64,000 nt of DNA from Polynucleobacter meluiroseus. GTDB taxonomy: Bacteria > Pseudomonadota > Gammaproteobacteria > Burkholderiales > Burkholderiaceae. Within the stretch, counting starts at the first letter, position 1. Every line of letters begins with the position of its first letter. Shown here one piece after another: positions 1-8,764 of this stretch. Below the pieces are notes generated by a model. The model ran no database searches. It worked only from the letters and a program-made list of their open reading frames with translations, and was not told the origin of the DNA. Location: assembly GCF_900205755.1 (NCBI RefSeq), contig NZ_OANS01000001.1:310001-374000 (forward strand), in the 5' to 3' direction. A program made the position numbers and the translations under genes.

Positions 1-2
1 GT

Positions 3-926
3 GAGACTGTAGATGATCCCCATAGCCCTCAAGTGCTGGGTATTCATACCGTCCTCTCACGCGGCGCTGAACTCTATAAAACGGAGTCCCGCAACCTAGA
101 AACTTTATCGAAGTTTGGGCATGGCACACCATCAGATTGGTTAGAGCGCAATCTGTATTCTCGGTTTACTTGGCAAGGCGTGGCTCTGATGCTGATTGTG
201 GATGTCTTTCTGTTTGGTGCCATTGGCTTAACTGTTTGGGCAGTGCAAATGTTGTGGATCCCGATTACCGCCGCTGGCGTGATCAATGGGATTGGACATT
301 TCTGGGGCTACCGAAATTACGATTGTGAAGATGCCTCTAGAAATATTGTTCCTTGGGGAATTTTGATTGGCGGCGAGGAGCTCCATAACAATCATCACAC
401 CTTCGCTACCAGCGCAAAGCTATCTAACAAATGGTACGAATTTGATATTGGCTGGTTTTATATTCAAACCTTGAGCCTGGTCGGATTGGCTAAGGTCAAG
501 AAGACTCAGCCTAAACCAGTTCTAGCTCATTTACGCCCAGCCGATCAAAACACGCTGGAAGCAATCATTGCCAACCGCTACGAAATCATGGCGCGCTACA
601 GCAAGACCTTACGTGATTTCTTTAGCCACGAGGCGCAGCATATGCAAGTCTTGGCTGCCCACTTGAACGATGCGCGTACTTGGCTTTGTAAAGACGAGTC
701 TCGTCTAAGTGAGGAAGAAAAACTCAAGCTTGAAGAGTTGATTGCTACGAATGCCCAACTGCGTAAGATGGTAGAAATGCGCCGCGACTTGCAAGCCATT
801 TGGGGGCGCTCCAACGCGTCTGGTGAGCAATTGCTAGCTCAGTTGCACACTTGGTGCCAACAAGCCGAGGATAGCGGTTTAAATAGTTTGAAAGAGTTTT
901 CGCTCAGATTGCGACGCTACGCATAA
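3..926 (+). CDS. Fatty-acid (acyl-CoA type) desaturase, 5'-truncated by window edge
   Basis: This is the C-terminal 307 residues of a membrane di-iron fatty-acid desaturase, which introduces a double bond into acyl chains. The reading frame stays open back to base 3, so the GTG at 33 is internal and the true start lies upstream of the window. Two hydrophobic stretches follow residue 55 of the visible part (near IVDVFLFGAIGL and the next helix). The third histidine box is visible as HNNHH, and the GHFWGYRNYDCEDASRN stretch is typical of bacterial delta-9 type desaturases. The last 130 residues are a charged, helical, soluble tail longer than in the simplest family members. The first two histidine boxes would be upstream. 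Substrate and regiochemistry cannot be told from this fragment. Confidence 0.85.
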   Translation, partial: ETVDDPHSPQVLGIHTVLSRGAELYKTESRNLETLSKFGHGTPSDWLERNLYSRFTWQGVALMLIVDVFLFGAIGLTVWAVQMLWIPITAAGVINGIGHFWGYRNYDCEDASRNIVPWGILIGGEELHNNHHTFATSAKLSNKWYEFDIGWFYIQTLSLVGLAKVKKTQPKPVLAHLRPADQNTLEAIIANRYEIMARYSKTLRDFFSHEAQHMQVLAAHLNDARTWLCKDESRLSEEEKLKLEELIATNAQLRKMVEMRRDLQAIWGRSNASGEQLLAQLHTWCQQAEDSGLNSLKEFSLRLRRYA

Positions 927-944
927 GTAAGCAAGAACAGGCAA

Positions 945-976
945 TAAAAAACGCGCTGATGTAGCGGGTTTTTTAT
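945..976. terminator. Rho-independent terminator, bidirectional
   Basis: A hairpin built on CGCT/AGCG with one internal mismatch is flanked by an A-run on the left and a T-run on the right. It can end both the desaturase gene (+) and the rpmB-rpmG operon (-). Confidence 0.7.
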
Positions 977-992
977 TAGCAAAGTAAATAAA

Positions 993-1160
993 TTACTTTA
1001 GCTTCGTTTCTTTGTAAGCAACGTGCTTGCGAATAGTGGGATCAAACTTCATGATCTCCATTTTCTCAGGCTTGGTACGCTTGTTTTTGGATGTGGTGTA
1101 AAAGTGACCAGTACCAGCTGATGACTCTAATTTGATTTTCTCTCTACCGCCCTTAGCCAT
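993..1160 (-). CDS. rpmG: 50S ribosomal protein L33
   Basis: This 55-residue basic protein is L33 of the large ribosomal subunit, near the E site. It begins [20 protein letters not shown] and contains the family stretch YTTSKNKRT followed by a KMEIMKFDP segment. There are no cysteines, so this is the zinc-free (C-minus) form of L33. It lies 11 bp downstream of rpmB on the same strand, the usual rpmB-rpmG pair, and the operon ends at the hairpin near 945-976. The length matches the family. Confidence 0.96.
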   Translation of the reverse strand: MAKGGREKIKLESSAGTGHFYTTSKNKRTKPEKMEIMKFDPTIRKHVAYKETKLK

Positions 1161-1171
1161 TTCAATGCTCC

Positions 1172-1405
1172 TTAAATTTCGCCGCGTGCACGGAGATCGG
1201 TCAATACGGCATCAATACCGTTTTTGTCGATAACGCGCAAACCAGCATTGGTTAAGCGCAAGCTAATCCAACGGTTTTCAGATTCAACCCAGAAACGGCG
1301 ATTTTGCAAATTAGGCAAAAACCGACGCTTCGTTTTATTGTTTGCATGGGATACATTGTTGCCAACCATCGGCTTCTTCCCAGTGACTTGGCAAACTTTT
1401 GCCAT
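1172..1405 (-). CDS. rpmB: 50S ribosomal protein L28
   Basis: This 77-residue protein is L28 of the large ribosomal subunit. It starts [20 protein letters not shown], followed by the basic [13 protein letters not shown] stretch and the conserved [16 protein letters not shown] segment. It keeps one cysteine but not the paired CxxC motifs, so it is the zinc-independent form, matching the zinc-free L33 next to it. It is the first gene of the rpmB-rpmG operon; the 138 bp before the radC stop should hold its promoter. Length is normal. Confidence 0.97.
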   Translation of the reverse strand: MAKVCQVTGKKPMVGNNVSHANNKTKRRFLPNLQNRRFWVESENRWISLRLTNAGLRVIDKNGIDAVLTDLRARGEI

Positions 1406-1543
1406 GACGTGACTCCATTAATTGCGAAAAAAGAAGATTGTATCAGGCGTAAGCTATTTTGGGCTAGTCCTTATTCACTTACTTCTAGATGATTTTATCT
1501 TTTAGAGCGTCGGAGGGTGAAAAATATTGCATTAAGTAAGTGA

Positions 1544-2245
1544 TTACTCATCCGTATAACTATCATTCATAAGCCCAGCCTCTAAAAAAGAGAAAAAACC
1601 GCTGCCACTAACGATGCAGTGGTCTAGAAGTGGGATATCGACTAATTGAAGCGCAGAACTCAATGTTTTGGTTAATTCCTGATCCGCTCTGCTGGGCAGT
1701 GGGCTGCCACTGGGGTGATTGTGGGCGACGATCAGGGCACTTGCATTCCTAGAGAGTGCTTCTTTTAAGATCTCTCTGGGATAAACCGCGGTTTGGGTAA
1801 TGGATCCCCTAAAGAGCTCCTGACACTCAATTAAGCGAAAGCGGGAATCTAGGTAGAGACAAAGGAAGACCTCGTGCGGTAGCCGCCCAATTTTGGCTTG
1901 CAAGTACTCTTTTACTTTGGCCGGGGAGGAGAAAATCGAATCCTGCGCAAGACCCTCTTCTAAGCTGCGCTTGACCAATTCATAAGCCGCTTGAATTTGT
2001 GCCCATTTCGATAGGCCCATTCCTTGAATGCTCACAAACTCTTCGGGTGTACACGACATCAGCCTGGGAAGGCTGCCAAATTGATGAATGAGGTCCTTTG
2101 CCAATGCCACGGCTGTTTTGCCTTTGATGCCCACCCGCAGGAAGATGGCTAACAACTCGGCATCAGTGAGTGCTTGAGCCCCTAAAGCACGTAATTTTTC
2201 TCTTGGCTGCTCCATTTTTGGCCAGGCTGTTATGGGGGAATGCAC
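1544..2245 (-). CDS. radC: RadC family JAB/MPN-domain protein
   Basis: This 233-residue RadC protein has an N-terminal helix-hairpin-helix part (EKLRALGAQALTDAELLAIFLR) and a C-terminal JAB-type metal-binding domain with the motif AHNHPSG and the downstream D of PSRADQELT. The family was once linked to DNA repair, but its true role is unclear. I chose the GTG at 2245, giving VHSPITAWPKMEQPREK, because the family begins just before the WP..ERPREK motif. A longer open frame to 2404 runs across the divergently read fkpB start and is less likely. The gene is divergent from fkpB with about 30 bp between starts. Confidence 0.9.
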   Translation of the reverse strand: MHSPITAWPKMEQPREKLRALGAQALTDAELLAIFLRVGIKGKTAVALAKDLIHQFGSLPRLMSCTPEEFVSIQGMGLSKWAQIQAAYELVKRSLEEGLAQDSIFSSPAKVKEYLQAKIGRLPHEVFLCLYLDSRFRLIECQELFRGSITQTAVYPREILKEALSRNASALIVAHNHPSGSPLPSRADQELTKTLSSALQLVDIPLLDHCIVSGSGFFSFLEAGLMNDSYTDE

Positions 2246-2275
2246 GCTAGCGTCAGGCCTAGATACAATAAGCTT

Positions 2276-2722
2276 ATGACTACGCTTACGGTTTTGCCCA
2301 ACTCCTTCTTGACCTTGAACTACCGCCTGACTTTGCCCAGCGGGGAGGACTACATCAACACGTTTATTGATCGACCTGCTACGGTCTTGATAGGGTCTGG
2401 ACAATTTGCGCCTTGTTTTGAGAAAGTATTGATTGGTTTAGCGGTAGGTGAAAAAAAGAGCGCATTACTTTCGCCCAAAGAGAGTTTTGGCGAGCGCAAA
2501 GAGGATTTAGTCCAATGGGTCTCCCTGAAAGCGCTCAAAGAAGGGCGCGACGAGGATACGGAATTTCATCCCGGTGATGTCATCGAATTTAATGCGCCTA
2601 GTGGCGCTCAGTACGCTGGCGTGCTGCAGTCGATTGACGATGAGGGTGCGTGGTTTGATTTCAATCACCCTCTGGCTGGAAGGGCTGTTACCTTCGAAGC
2701 TGAAATTGTGGCTATTCTTTAA
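2276..2722 (+). CDS. fkpB: FKBP-type peptidyl-prolyl isomerase (SlpA/FkpB type)
   Basis: This 148-residue protein belongs to the SlpA/FkpB group of FKBP prolyl isomerases with an inserted chaperone flap (IF) domain. Visible marks are SFLTLNYRLTLPSGE at the start, GSGQFAPCFEKVLIGLAVGEKKSALLSPKESFGER before the flap, and NHPLAGRAVTFEAEIVAI at the C-terminus, the last being diagnostic. I chose the ATG at 2276 over an in-frame ATG at 2240, because the former begins directly before the beta strand typical of the family. It is 3 bp upstream of ispH, the same fkpB-ispH pair found in many proteobacteria, so the two are probably cotranscribed. Confidence 0.93.
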   Translation: MTTLTVLPNSFLTLNYRLTLPSGEDYINTFIDRPATVLIGSGQFAPCFEKVLIGLAVGEKKSALLSPKESFGERKEDLVQWVSLKALKEGRDEDTEFHPGDVIEFNAPSGAQYAGVLQSIDDEGAWFDFNHPLAGRAVTFEAEIVAIL

Positions 2723-2725
2723 ATC

Positions 2726-3679
2726 ATGAGCAATCCAAATCCAGTAGCAGATCCAGCTGAAATCTTGATGGCGCAGCCGCGGGGCTTTTGTGCGGGCGTT
2801 GATCGAGCTATCAACATTGTTAATGAGGCCCTCATTCGTTTTGGTGCACCAATTTATGTGCGCCATGAAATTGTTCACAACGCCTACGTAGTGAATGAAT
2901 TGCGTGAAAAGGGCGCAGTGTTTGTTGATGAGCTCGAGCAAGTTCCTAAAGGGGGCATTGTGGTGTTTAGTGCCCACGGGGTGTCTCAAGAGGTGCGCAA
3001 GGATGCCGAAGAACGTGGCCTGCAGGTCTATGACGCGACGTGCCCCTTGGTCACCAAAGTGCATCTGGAAGTGGTAAAGATGTGCAAAGAAGGCTTTACT
3101 GTACTGATGATTGGACATGCTGGACACCCGGAAGTCGAGGGTACGATGGGCCAAGTCCAAGCAGGTATTCACCTGATTGAAAAAATTGCCGACATCAACG
3201 ATTTGCCGTTTGCTGCGCATGAAAAAATTGCCTTTGTTACGCAAACCACCCTCTCAGTAGATGAAACTAAAGAAATCGTTGAGGCACTAACGCAGAAGTT
3301 TCCGAATATTGTTCAGCCCCGCAAACAAGATATTTGTTACGCCACGCAAAATCGCCAAGATGCAGTGAAATTTATGGCGCCTCAGGTTGAGGTAGTTATT
3401 GTGGTGGGAAGTAAGGCGAGCTCGAACTCGAATCGCTTGCGAGAATTGGCTGAAAAGCTTGGTGTACCTGCTTACATGGTCGATGCCCCAGAGCAACTGC
3501 AGGCGGAATGGTTTGTCGGTAAGAAAAGAGTCGGCTTAACTGCGGGCGCTTCAGCCCCCGAAAGTCTTGCGCTTTCGATCGTTGAAAAAATTCAAGAGTT
3601 TGGTCCTCGGCAGATTCGCAATCTTGAAGGCATCGTTGAAGATGTCACCTTTTCTCTCCCAAAGAACTTGGTTAGTTAA
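2726..3679 (+). CDS. ispH: 4-hydroxy-3-methylbut-2-enyl diphosphate reductase
   Basis: This 317-residue IspH (LytB) performs the last step of the MEP pathway, turning HMBPP into IPP and DMAPP with an iron-sulfur cluster. The three conserved cluster cysteines are visible in [22 protein letters not shown] and [11 protein letters not shown]. The substrate-binding histidines sit in [12 protein letters not shown] and [11 protein letters not shown], and the catalytic Glu is in [10 protein letters not shown]. Length is normal. It is translationally close to fkpB (3 bp gap) and is followed by a strong terminator. It feeds the same pathway as dxs and ispA elsewhere in the window. Confidence 0.98.
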   Translation: MSNPNPVADPAEILMAQPRGFCAGVDRAINIVNEALIRFGAPIYVRHEIVHNAYVVNELREKGAVFVDELEQVPKGGIVVFSAHGVSQEVRKDAEERGLQVYDATCPLVTKVHLEVVKMCKEGFTVLMIGHAGHPEVEGTMGQVQAGIHLIEKIADINDLPFAAHEKIAFVTQTTLSVDETKEIVEALTQKFPNIVQPRKQDICYATQNRQDAVKFMAPQVEVVIVVGSKASSNSNRLRELAEKLGVPAYMVDAPEQLQAEWFVGKKRVGLTAGASAPESLALSIVEKIQEFGPRQIRNLEGIVEDVTFSLPKNLVS

Positions 3680-3682
3680 TAA

Positions 3683-3708
3683 AAAAGGGGCCTCTAAGAG
3701 CCCCTTTT
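3683..3708. terminator. Rho-independent terminator, bidirectional
   Basis: A GGGGC/GCCCC hairpin is flanked by AAAAAA on the left and TTTT on the right, placed between the convergent ispH and argD genes. It can serve both strands. Confidence 0.85.
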
Positions 3709-3709
3709 A

Positions 3710-4903
3710 CTAAACTGCCTGCTTGAGAAGTTCTCTCAACATGCCGCTCATTTGACGAATTTCATCATCCTCAACATTGAGCGCGGGCATAAAGCGCAAT
3801 AAATTTGGTCTTGGCGAGTTCAGCAAGACGCCATCAGGGCTGCGATTTCGGCCTAGCTCGACTAACTTAGCGCCGATATCTTTACCTAGAATGAGGGCGC
3901 GTAGCAAGCCCATACCGCGCTCTCCACCAAGGCCAAACTCTTGGGAAATGGCCAAAAGTTCAGAGCGCAGTAATTCACCTTTGGCTTGTACAGCTTCTAA
4001 AAATCCCGGAGCAATGAGTTGCTCAATCACGCTGGCACCCACCGCAGTCATCAGTGGGTTACCGTTATAAGTACCTCCTTGATCGCCTGGCACAAAGCAG
4101 GCCGCTGCCTCTGTTGCCAATAAAGCAGCTAGGGGAACGCCACCACCGATGCCTTTACCTAAGGACATGATGTCTGGTTCAATACCAAAGTTTTGGTAGG
4201 CAAAGAGTTTGCCAGTGCGACCACAGCCTGCCTGGACTTCATCCACGATGAGAAGAATATTGTTTTCTTTAGTGAACTTGCGTAATGCCTGCATAAATTC
4301 TGTTGTTGCTGGGATCACGCCACCTTCGCCTTGAACGGGCTCCAACATCACGGCCACAGTTCTTTTGGTGACCAGTTTTTGCACCGATTCCAGATCATTC
4401 AAGTCGGCCTTAAGAAATCCAGGCACTTGAGGGGCAAACATCGTGTCCCAACCTTCCTTACCCGAGGCGCTCATGGTGGCTAAGGTGCGACCATGAAAGC
4501 TGTGATCAAAGGTGATGATTTCAAAGGCGCCAGACTTGTTAATTTGACCCCATTTACGGGCTAACTTGATCGCGCCTTCATTCGCTTCAGCGCCGCTATT
4601 GGCAAAGAAGACCTTCTGAAAGCAACTATTGTCTGTCAATAAATTAGATAAACGAATCATCGGTTCGTTGTAAAAAGCCGGACTTGGACTAATCAGCTGA
4701 TGGGCTTGGCTATTAAGCGCTGCAATCATTCCAGGATTGCAGTGGCCTAGACAATTCACAGCCCAACCTTGCAGAAAATCCAAATAGCGCTTGCCGTTAT
4801 TGTCGGTTAACCAAGAGCCTTTGCCCTCGACCATAATGAGTTCTGGCCGTGGGGTGATGTACATGACTGAATGGGAGTCTACGTTGTGGGCTGGCTGGTT
4901 CAT
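3710..4903 (-). CDS. argD: Acetylornithine aminotransferase family protein
   Basis: This 397-residue PLP-dependent class III aminotransferase is most like ArgD, which converts N-acetylglutamate semialdehyde to N-acetylornithine in arginine synthesis. Seen are the N-terminal DNNGKRYLDFLQGWAVNCLGH, the PLP phosphate-binding FFANSGAEANEGAIKLAR, HSFHGRTLATMSASG, VEPVQGEGGV-like motif, the cofactor Asp in LLIVDEVQAGCGRTG, and the catalytic Lys in MSLGKGIGGG. I took the ATG at 4903 rather than the TTG at 4915. Related enzymes act on succinylornithine or GABA, so exact substrate is inferred. It stands alone, convergent with ispH. Confidence 0.85.
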   Translation of the reverse strand: MNQPAHNVDSHSVMYITPRPELIMVEGKGSWLTDNNGKRYLDFLQGWAVNCLGHCNPGMIAALNSQAHQLISPSPAFYNEPMIRLSNLLTDNSCFQKVFFANSGAEANEGAIKLARKWGQINKSGAFEIITFDHSFHGRTLATMSASGKEGWDTMFAPQVPGFLKADLNDLESVQKLVTKRTVAVMLEPVQGEGGVIPATTEFMQALRKFTKENNILLIVDEVQAGCGRTGKLFAYQNFGIEPDIMSLGKGIGGGVPLAALLATEAAACFVPGDQGGTYNGNPLMTAVGASVIEQLIAPGFLEAVQAKGELLRSELLAISQEFGLGGERGMGLLRALILGKDIGAKLVELGRNRSPDGVLLNSPRPNLLRFMPALNVEDDEIRQMSGMLRELLKQAV

Positions 4904-4963
4904 GGCAGTAGGCAAAGTAATGAATGTGGAGGTTTGATTATCGTGCTTTGTGAAGGAATGGGT

Positions 4964-6004
4964 TTAATTGGCAACGAGATCCGCGGCACTGGTAAACGAG
5001 TCCGCAAAAAACTCGTCCTCAGGCAGGCGGCAGATTGACGAGAAATCCTGGCGGGCTGCATTGACCATGATGGGGGCGCCACAGCTATAAACCTGAAAAC
5101 TTGCCATGTCAGGGTGATCCGCCATTGCAGCCAAGTGAACAAACCCACTGCGACCAGACCAGTGATCTTCAGGTAAGGCATCAGATAAGACGGGAATGTA
5201 AGTCAGGTTAGGCATTTCAGCTTCCCACAAGCGGCACAACTCATCCATGTAGAGGTCACTTGAACGTCGGCCACCCCAGTAAAGATGAATGCTGCGATCG
5301 ATTTGCTTAAGGCGCATTTGCTCAATGATTGCCTTGATAGGGGCAAAGCCAGTGCCAGCCGCTACAAAAATGATGGGTTTCTTAGAGTCTTCTCTTAGAA
5401 AAAAACTCCCCATTGGACCTTCAAAACGCAATATGTCTTTTTCCTTGAGTGACGGCTCCACGGCGCCAAAGACAAAATCGGTGAAGATGCCGCCGGGGGT
5501 GTGTCTGACATGCAGTTCTAGTGGACCCTCTTGGTCCGGCGCGGTTGCAATGGAATACGCCCGTCGTTGACCATCTTTTAATAGAAACTCAATATATTGA
5601 CCAGCTAGAAACTGAAAGCGTTCAGAAGCTGGTAGCTGCAACTTGAGAATAGCGACATCGCTACTGGGCTTCAGAATGGTATTTACTCGGCAAGGCACCT
5701 TCCGAATGGCAATATCGCTATTTCCTTGTACCTCTCGTGCCTCAATGAGTAGATCAGATTGAGGATGGGCGCAACAAAAAAGAATTGCGCCAGCAGTCTC
5801 GTCGGCGCGGCTCAAGGCCCCTTCACTATGTTCACCGTGGATTACCTGACCCTCTAGGATTTTCCCCTTACACGAGCCACAAGCACCGTTTTTACAGCCA
5901 TAGGGCAAGTTGACGCCCTGATGAAAGGCTGCCTCAAGGAGAGTCTCATCTGCACCTACGGTAAATTGTTTGCCGCTCGCTTTGAGCGTAACTAGGTAAG
6001 ACAC
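4964..6004 (-). CDS. Ferredoxin-flavin reductase (CDP-6-deoxy-3,4-glucoseen reductase-like)
   Basis: This 346-residue electron-transfer protein has an N-terminal plant-type [2Fe-2S] ferredoxin domain (cysteines in YGCKNGACGSCKG and the later FCCAH), then an FAD-binding domain (RAYSIATAP) and an NAD-binding domain (IFVAAGTGFAPIKAII, ending YSCGAPIMV). This is the arrangement of the CDP-6-deoxy-delta-3,4-glucoseen reductase group, found widely in beta-proteobacteria without a sugar cluster, where its partner is unknown. Start choice: AAAGGA sits 6 nt before a GTG at 6004, giving MSYLVTLKASGKQF; an ATG at 6010 and TTG at 6019 are alternatives. No oxygenase partner is adjacent. Confidence 0.8.
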   Translation of the reverse strand: MSYLVTLKASGKQFTVGADETLLEAAFHQGVNLPYGCKNGACGSCKGKILEGQVIHGEHSEGALSRADETAGAILFCCAHPQSDLLIEAREVQGNSDIAIRKVPCRVNTILKPSSDVAILKLQLPASERFQFLAGQYIEFLLKDGQRRAYSIATAPDQEGPLELHVRHTPGGIFTDFVFGAVEPSLKEKDILRFEGPMGSFFLREDSKKPIIFVAAGTGFAPIKAIIEQMRLKQIDRSIHLYWGGRRSSDLYMDELCRLWEAEMPNLTYIPVLSDALPEDHWSGRSGFVHLAAMADHPDMASFQVYSCGAPIMVNAARQDFSSICRLPEDEFFADSFTSAADLVAN

Positions 6005-6031
6005 TCTCATTCCTTTCAATAAATCGTTACG

Positions 6032-6946
6032 ATGTGGTCTATGCGTTCTTTTGGCAAATCCCGAATTCTGATTATTGGCTGTGGAGACATTGGCTTACGT
6101 GTCGCCAAGCAGCTTTCTCGTAGTCATCATGTATTCGCATTAACTTCCCAAAAAGAACGCTTTCCAGAATTAAGGGATCACAGTGCAACGCCTATTTTGG
6201 GAAATCTAGATCATCTAGATAGCTTATGGCGTTTGCGCGGTCTTGGAGAAACAGTAATTCATTTAGCGCCGCCCCAAAATATGGGTAATCGTGATAGCCG
6301 AACTCGCAACCTTTTGCACATTTTAGCCCAAGCCCCCCATTCTGTTGGGCGACTCATTTATGTGAGTACAACGGGAGTATATGGCGATCATCGTGGCGGC
6401 TATGTATCTGAAGTGACACCTGTCAATCCGCAAAGTGAACGCGCTAAGCGCCGCGTCGATGCCGAGCAGACCTTGCGCTTATGGGCTCCGGCTCATGGAG
6501 TTGCTTTAACTACTTTACGTGTGCCAGGCATCTATGCTGAAAATCGACTTCCGATTGAACGCATTCAGTCGGGCACCCCAGCCTTATTGCCCGCTGAAGA
6601 TGCTTACTCCAATCACATCCATGGTGATGACTTAGCAAGGATAGTGTGTGCGGCGGTCTATCACGGCAAACCTCAGCGGGTGATTAATGTCTGTGATGGT
6701 GGTGAAACAAAGATGGGCGATTACTTTGATGTGGTTGCTGATGCATTTTCCCTCGATCGGCCGCCACGTATGCCCGCCGTTGATTTGCAAAAACTAGTAA
6801 GTCCGATGCTCTGGTCTTTCATGCGCGAATCGCGGCGCGTCACGAATTCGCGTTTAAGTGAACTCAAAACACCCCTGCGCTATCCTAGCGTAGCGGCTTT
6901 TCTGAAAACTATTTCCAAGAATCCTTCAGACCCACAGCGCGATTAA
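6032..6946 (+). CDS. NAD-dependent epimerase/dehydratase (SDR) family protein
   Basis: This 304-residue extended-SDR protein has a Rossmann fold: the nucleotide-binding motif reads ILIIGCGDIGLRVAKQL at about residue 11. The active-site region reads YVSTTGVYGDHRGG, with Tyr in VYGD and Ser/Thr upstream, and is followed by RVDAEQTLR where a canonical YxxxK Lys would be, so the catalytic motif looks atypical. It resembles the YeeZ-type SDR group of uncertain function. It diverges from the flavin reductase (27 bp between starts), and its last 38 bp overlap the end of glnS on the opposite strand. Confidence 0.75.
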   Translation: MWSMRSFGKSRILIIGCGDIGLRVAKQLSRSHHVFALTSQKERFPELRDHSATPILGNLDHLDSLWRLRGLGETVIHLAPPQNMGNRDSRTRNLLHILAQAPHSVGRLIYVSTTGVYGDHRGGYVSEVTPVNPQSERAKRRVDAEQTLRLWAPAHGVALTTLRVPGIYAENRLPIERIQSGTPALLPAEDAYSNHIHGDDLARIVCAAVYHGKPQRVINVCDGGETKMGDYFDVVADAFSLDRPPRMPAVDLQKLVSPMLWSFMRESRRVTNSRLSELKTPLRYPSVAAFLKTISKNPSDPQRD

Positions 6947-8681
6947 ACACAGGCTTCCCAGGTAGGGAGTCAACGCTATCAGCAACAAAGTAGCCATGCC
7001 GCTCAAACTGAAAACGCTCCTCGGGCTGCACATCTTTCATGCAAGGTTCTAAATACGCAGTCCATGTTTGTTTGGAGTCAGGATTGATGACATCCAGAAA
7101 ATTTTTGTCACCGCTGTCGGGGTGTGGCTCATTAAAGAGGTGATCGTAAATGCGTACCTCAGCTGAAATAGCCTCTGCAGCACTGACCCAATGGAGGTTG
7201 CCTTTGACTTTGTAGTTATTTGAGCCAGGGGTGCCGCTTTTACTATCGGGAAAATAATTCGCGTGCACTGCAATGACCTTGCCATCGGCGTCTTTGTCGT
7301 AGCTAGTACATTCAATAACGAAACCATTACGCAAACGCACTCGTCCGCCTAGCTGATCGCCAATAGGGGGATAAAGTCTAAAGAAGCCTTTAACTGGCTC
7401 TGGCATGAAGTCGTCCGCCTCAATCCATAGCTCACGCGTGAAATGAAACTCTCTGGTACCAAGCTCTGGATGCTGAGGGTGGCGCGCCGCCGTGCAAGGC
7501 TCTCTCGCCGCGTCATCAAAGTTGTCAATGATCAGTTTGAGCGGCTTGAGTACCGCAGTAGCACGCGGCGCTTTGGGTTCAAGATCATCGCGGAGCGCTT
7601 GCTCTAGGGTGCTCATGTCGATCCAGCTATCGGCTTTAGAGACCCCAATGCGCTCACAGAAAAGCCGAATACTCTCTGGGGTATAGCCCCTGCGCCGAAT
7701 TCCGACAAGGGTAGGCATGCGCGGATCGTCCCATCCGGAGACACGCCTTTCTTCGACCAACTGCAATAGCTTGCGCTTGCTAGTGATGGTGTAAGTCAGG
7801 TTCAGGCGGGCAAATTCATACTGATGCGGCAGTGGGTCTTTAAAGACCCCCGCATCTTTAAGCGCGCTGACGATCCAGTCATACAGGGGTCGATTATTTT
7901 CAAACTCTAAGGTGCAAATAGAGTGAGAGACATTTTCTAAGGCATCTGAAATGCAGTGCGTGAAATCATATAAAGGATAGATGCACCATTGATTGCCCGT
8001 TCTGTGATGCTCAACATGCCGAATGCGATACACCACAGGGTCGCGCATCACAATATTGGGATGCGCCATATCAATCTTTAAGCGCAGAACATGTTGGCCG
8101 TCTGCATACTGGTTGGCACGCATCGCACGAAACAGATCAAGGTTTTCTGCGACAGTGCGGTTGCGGAAAGGGCTATTTTTGCCAGCCTGTCCAAAATTAC
8201 CCCGATGGGTATGAATATCTTCCGCGCTTTGGCTATCAACGTAGGCCTTGCCGTTTTGAATGAGGATTTCTGCAAATGCATAGATTTGCTCAAAATAATC
8301 ACTGGCGTGATACAGATGCACGCCCCAATCAAAACCGAGCCACTTTACAGCCTCCAAAATACTATCAGCGTATTCAATATCTTCTTTGGCTGGATTGGTG
8401 TCGTCAAGGCGGAGATTGCAGCGTGCGCCGCCCGCTTGTTTGTTGTAGTCAGCAGCTAAGCCAAAATTCAGACAAATACTTTTAGCGTGACCAATGTGAA
8501 GGTAGCCGTTTGGTTCCGGTGGAAAACGTGTAATCACAGCTGGAATTACTTCCCCCTGTAAATTCGTACGCCCTATAAAGGTGCCACCAGCTAAATCATG
8601 ATCAATGATTTGACGCAGGAAGTTAGAGGGCTCGCTAACGGAGGTATTGGAATTTTTTGTAGTTTTGCTATCGTCGGACAT
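6909..8681 (-). CDS. glnS: Glutaminyl-tRNA synthetase
   Basis: This 590-residue class I aminoacyl-tRNA synthetase charges tRNA-Gln. The HIGH motif is in RFPPEPNGYLHIGHAKS and the KMSKS-equivalent in TITSKRKLLQL. The C-terminal anticodon-binding beta-barrels follow, ending with the family signature ERFQFERHGYFVADS. I took the ATG at 8681 (MSDDSKTTK); the open frame upstream crosses the tctA terminator. Having GlnRS means the organism charges Gln-tRNA directly. The 3' end overlaps the convergent SDR gene by 38 bp. Confidence 0.97.
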   Translation of the reverse strand: MSDDSKTTKNSNTSVSEPSNFLRQIIDHDLAGGTFIGRTNLQGEVIPAVITRFPPEPNGYLHIGHAKSICLNFGLAADYNKQAGGARCNLRLDDTNPAKEDIEYADSILEAVKWLGFDWGVHLYHASDYFEQIYAFAEILIQNGKAYVDSQSAEDIHTHRGNFGQAGKNSPFRNRTVAENLDLFRAMRANQYADGQHVLRLKIDMAHPNIVMRDPVVYRIRHVEHHRTGNQWCIYPLYDFTHCISDALENVSHSICTLEFENNRPLYDWIVSALKDAGVFKDPLPHQYEFARLNLTYTITSKRKLLQLVEERRVSGWDDPRMPTLVGIRRRGYTPESIRLFCERIGVSKADSWIDMSTLEQALRDDLEPKAPRATAVLKPLKLIIDNFDDAAREPCTAARHPQHPELGTREFHFTRELWIEADDFMPEPVKGFFRLYPPIGDQLGGRVRLRNGFVIECTSYDKDADGKVIAVHANYFPDSKSGTPGSNNYKVKGNLHWVSAAEAISAEVRIYDHLFNEPHPDSGDKNFLDVINPDSKQTWTAYLEPCMKDVQPEERFQFERHGYFVADSVDSLPGKPVFNRAVGLKDSWK

Positions 8682-8715
8682 ACTCGCATTGTAGAGAAAA
8701 GCCCGATCCACAAAG

Positions 8716-8743
8716 AAAAAAGCCCGCATACTGTCGCGGGCTC
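8716..8743 (-). terminator. Rho-independent terminator of tctBA
   Basis: On the minus strand AGCCCGC/GCGGGCT closes an 8-nt loop and is followed by a T-run (8716-8720). It ends the tctB-tctA transcript just before glnS. Confidence 0.85.
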
Positions 8744-8764
8744 AATTCTTTAGTGGGCAAGGTA

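Noticed and set aside
2507-3244. 245-residue minus-strand frame over fkpB and ispH
   Set aside because: It lies fully over two well-identified genes on the other strand, with no recognisable domain.
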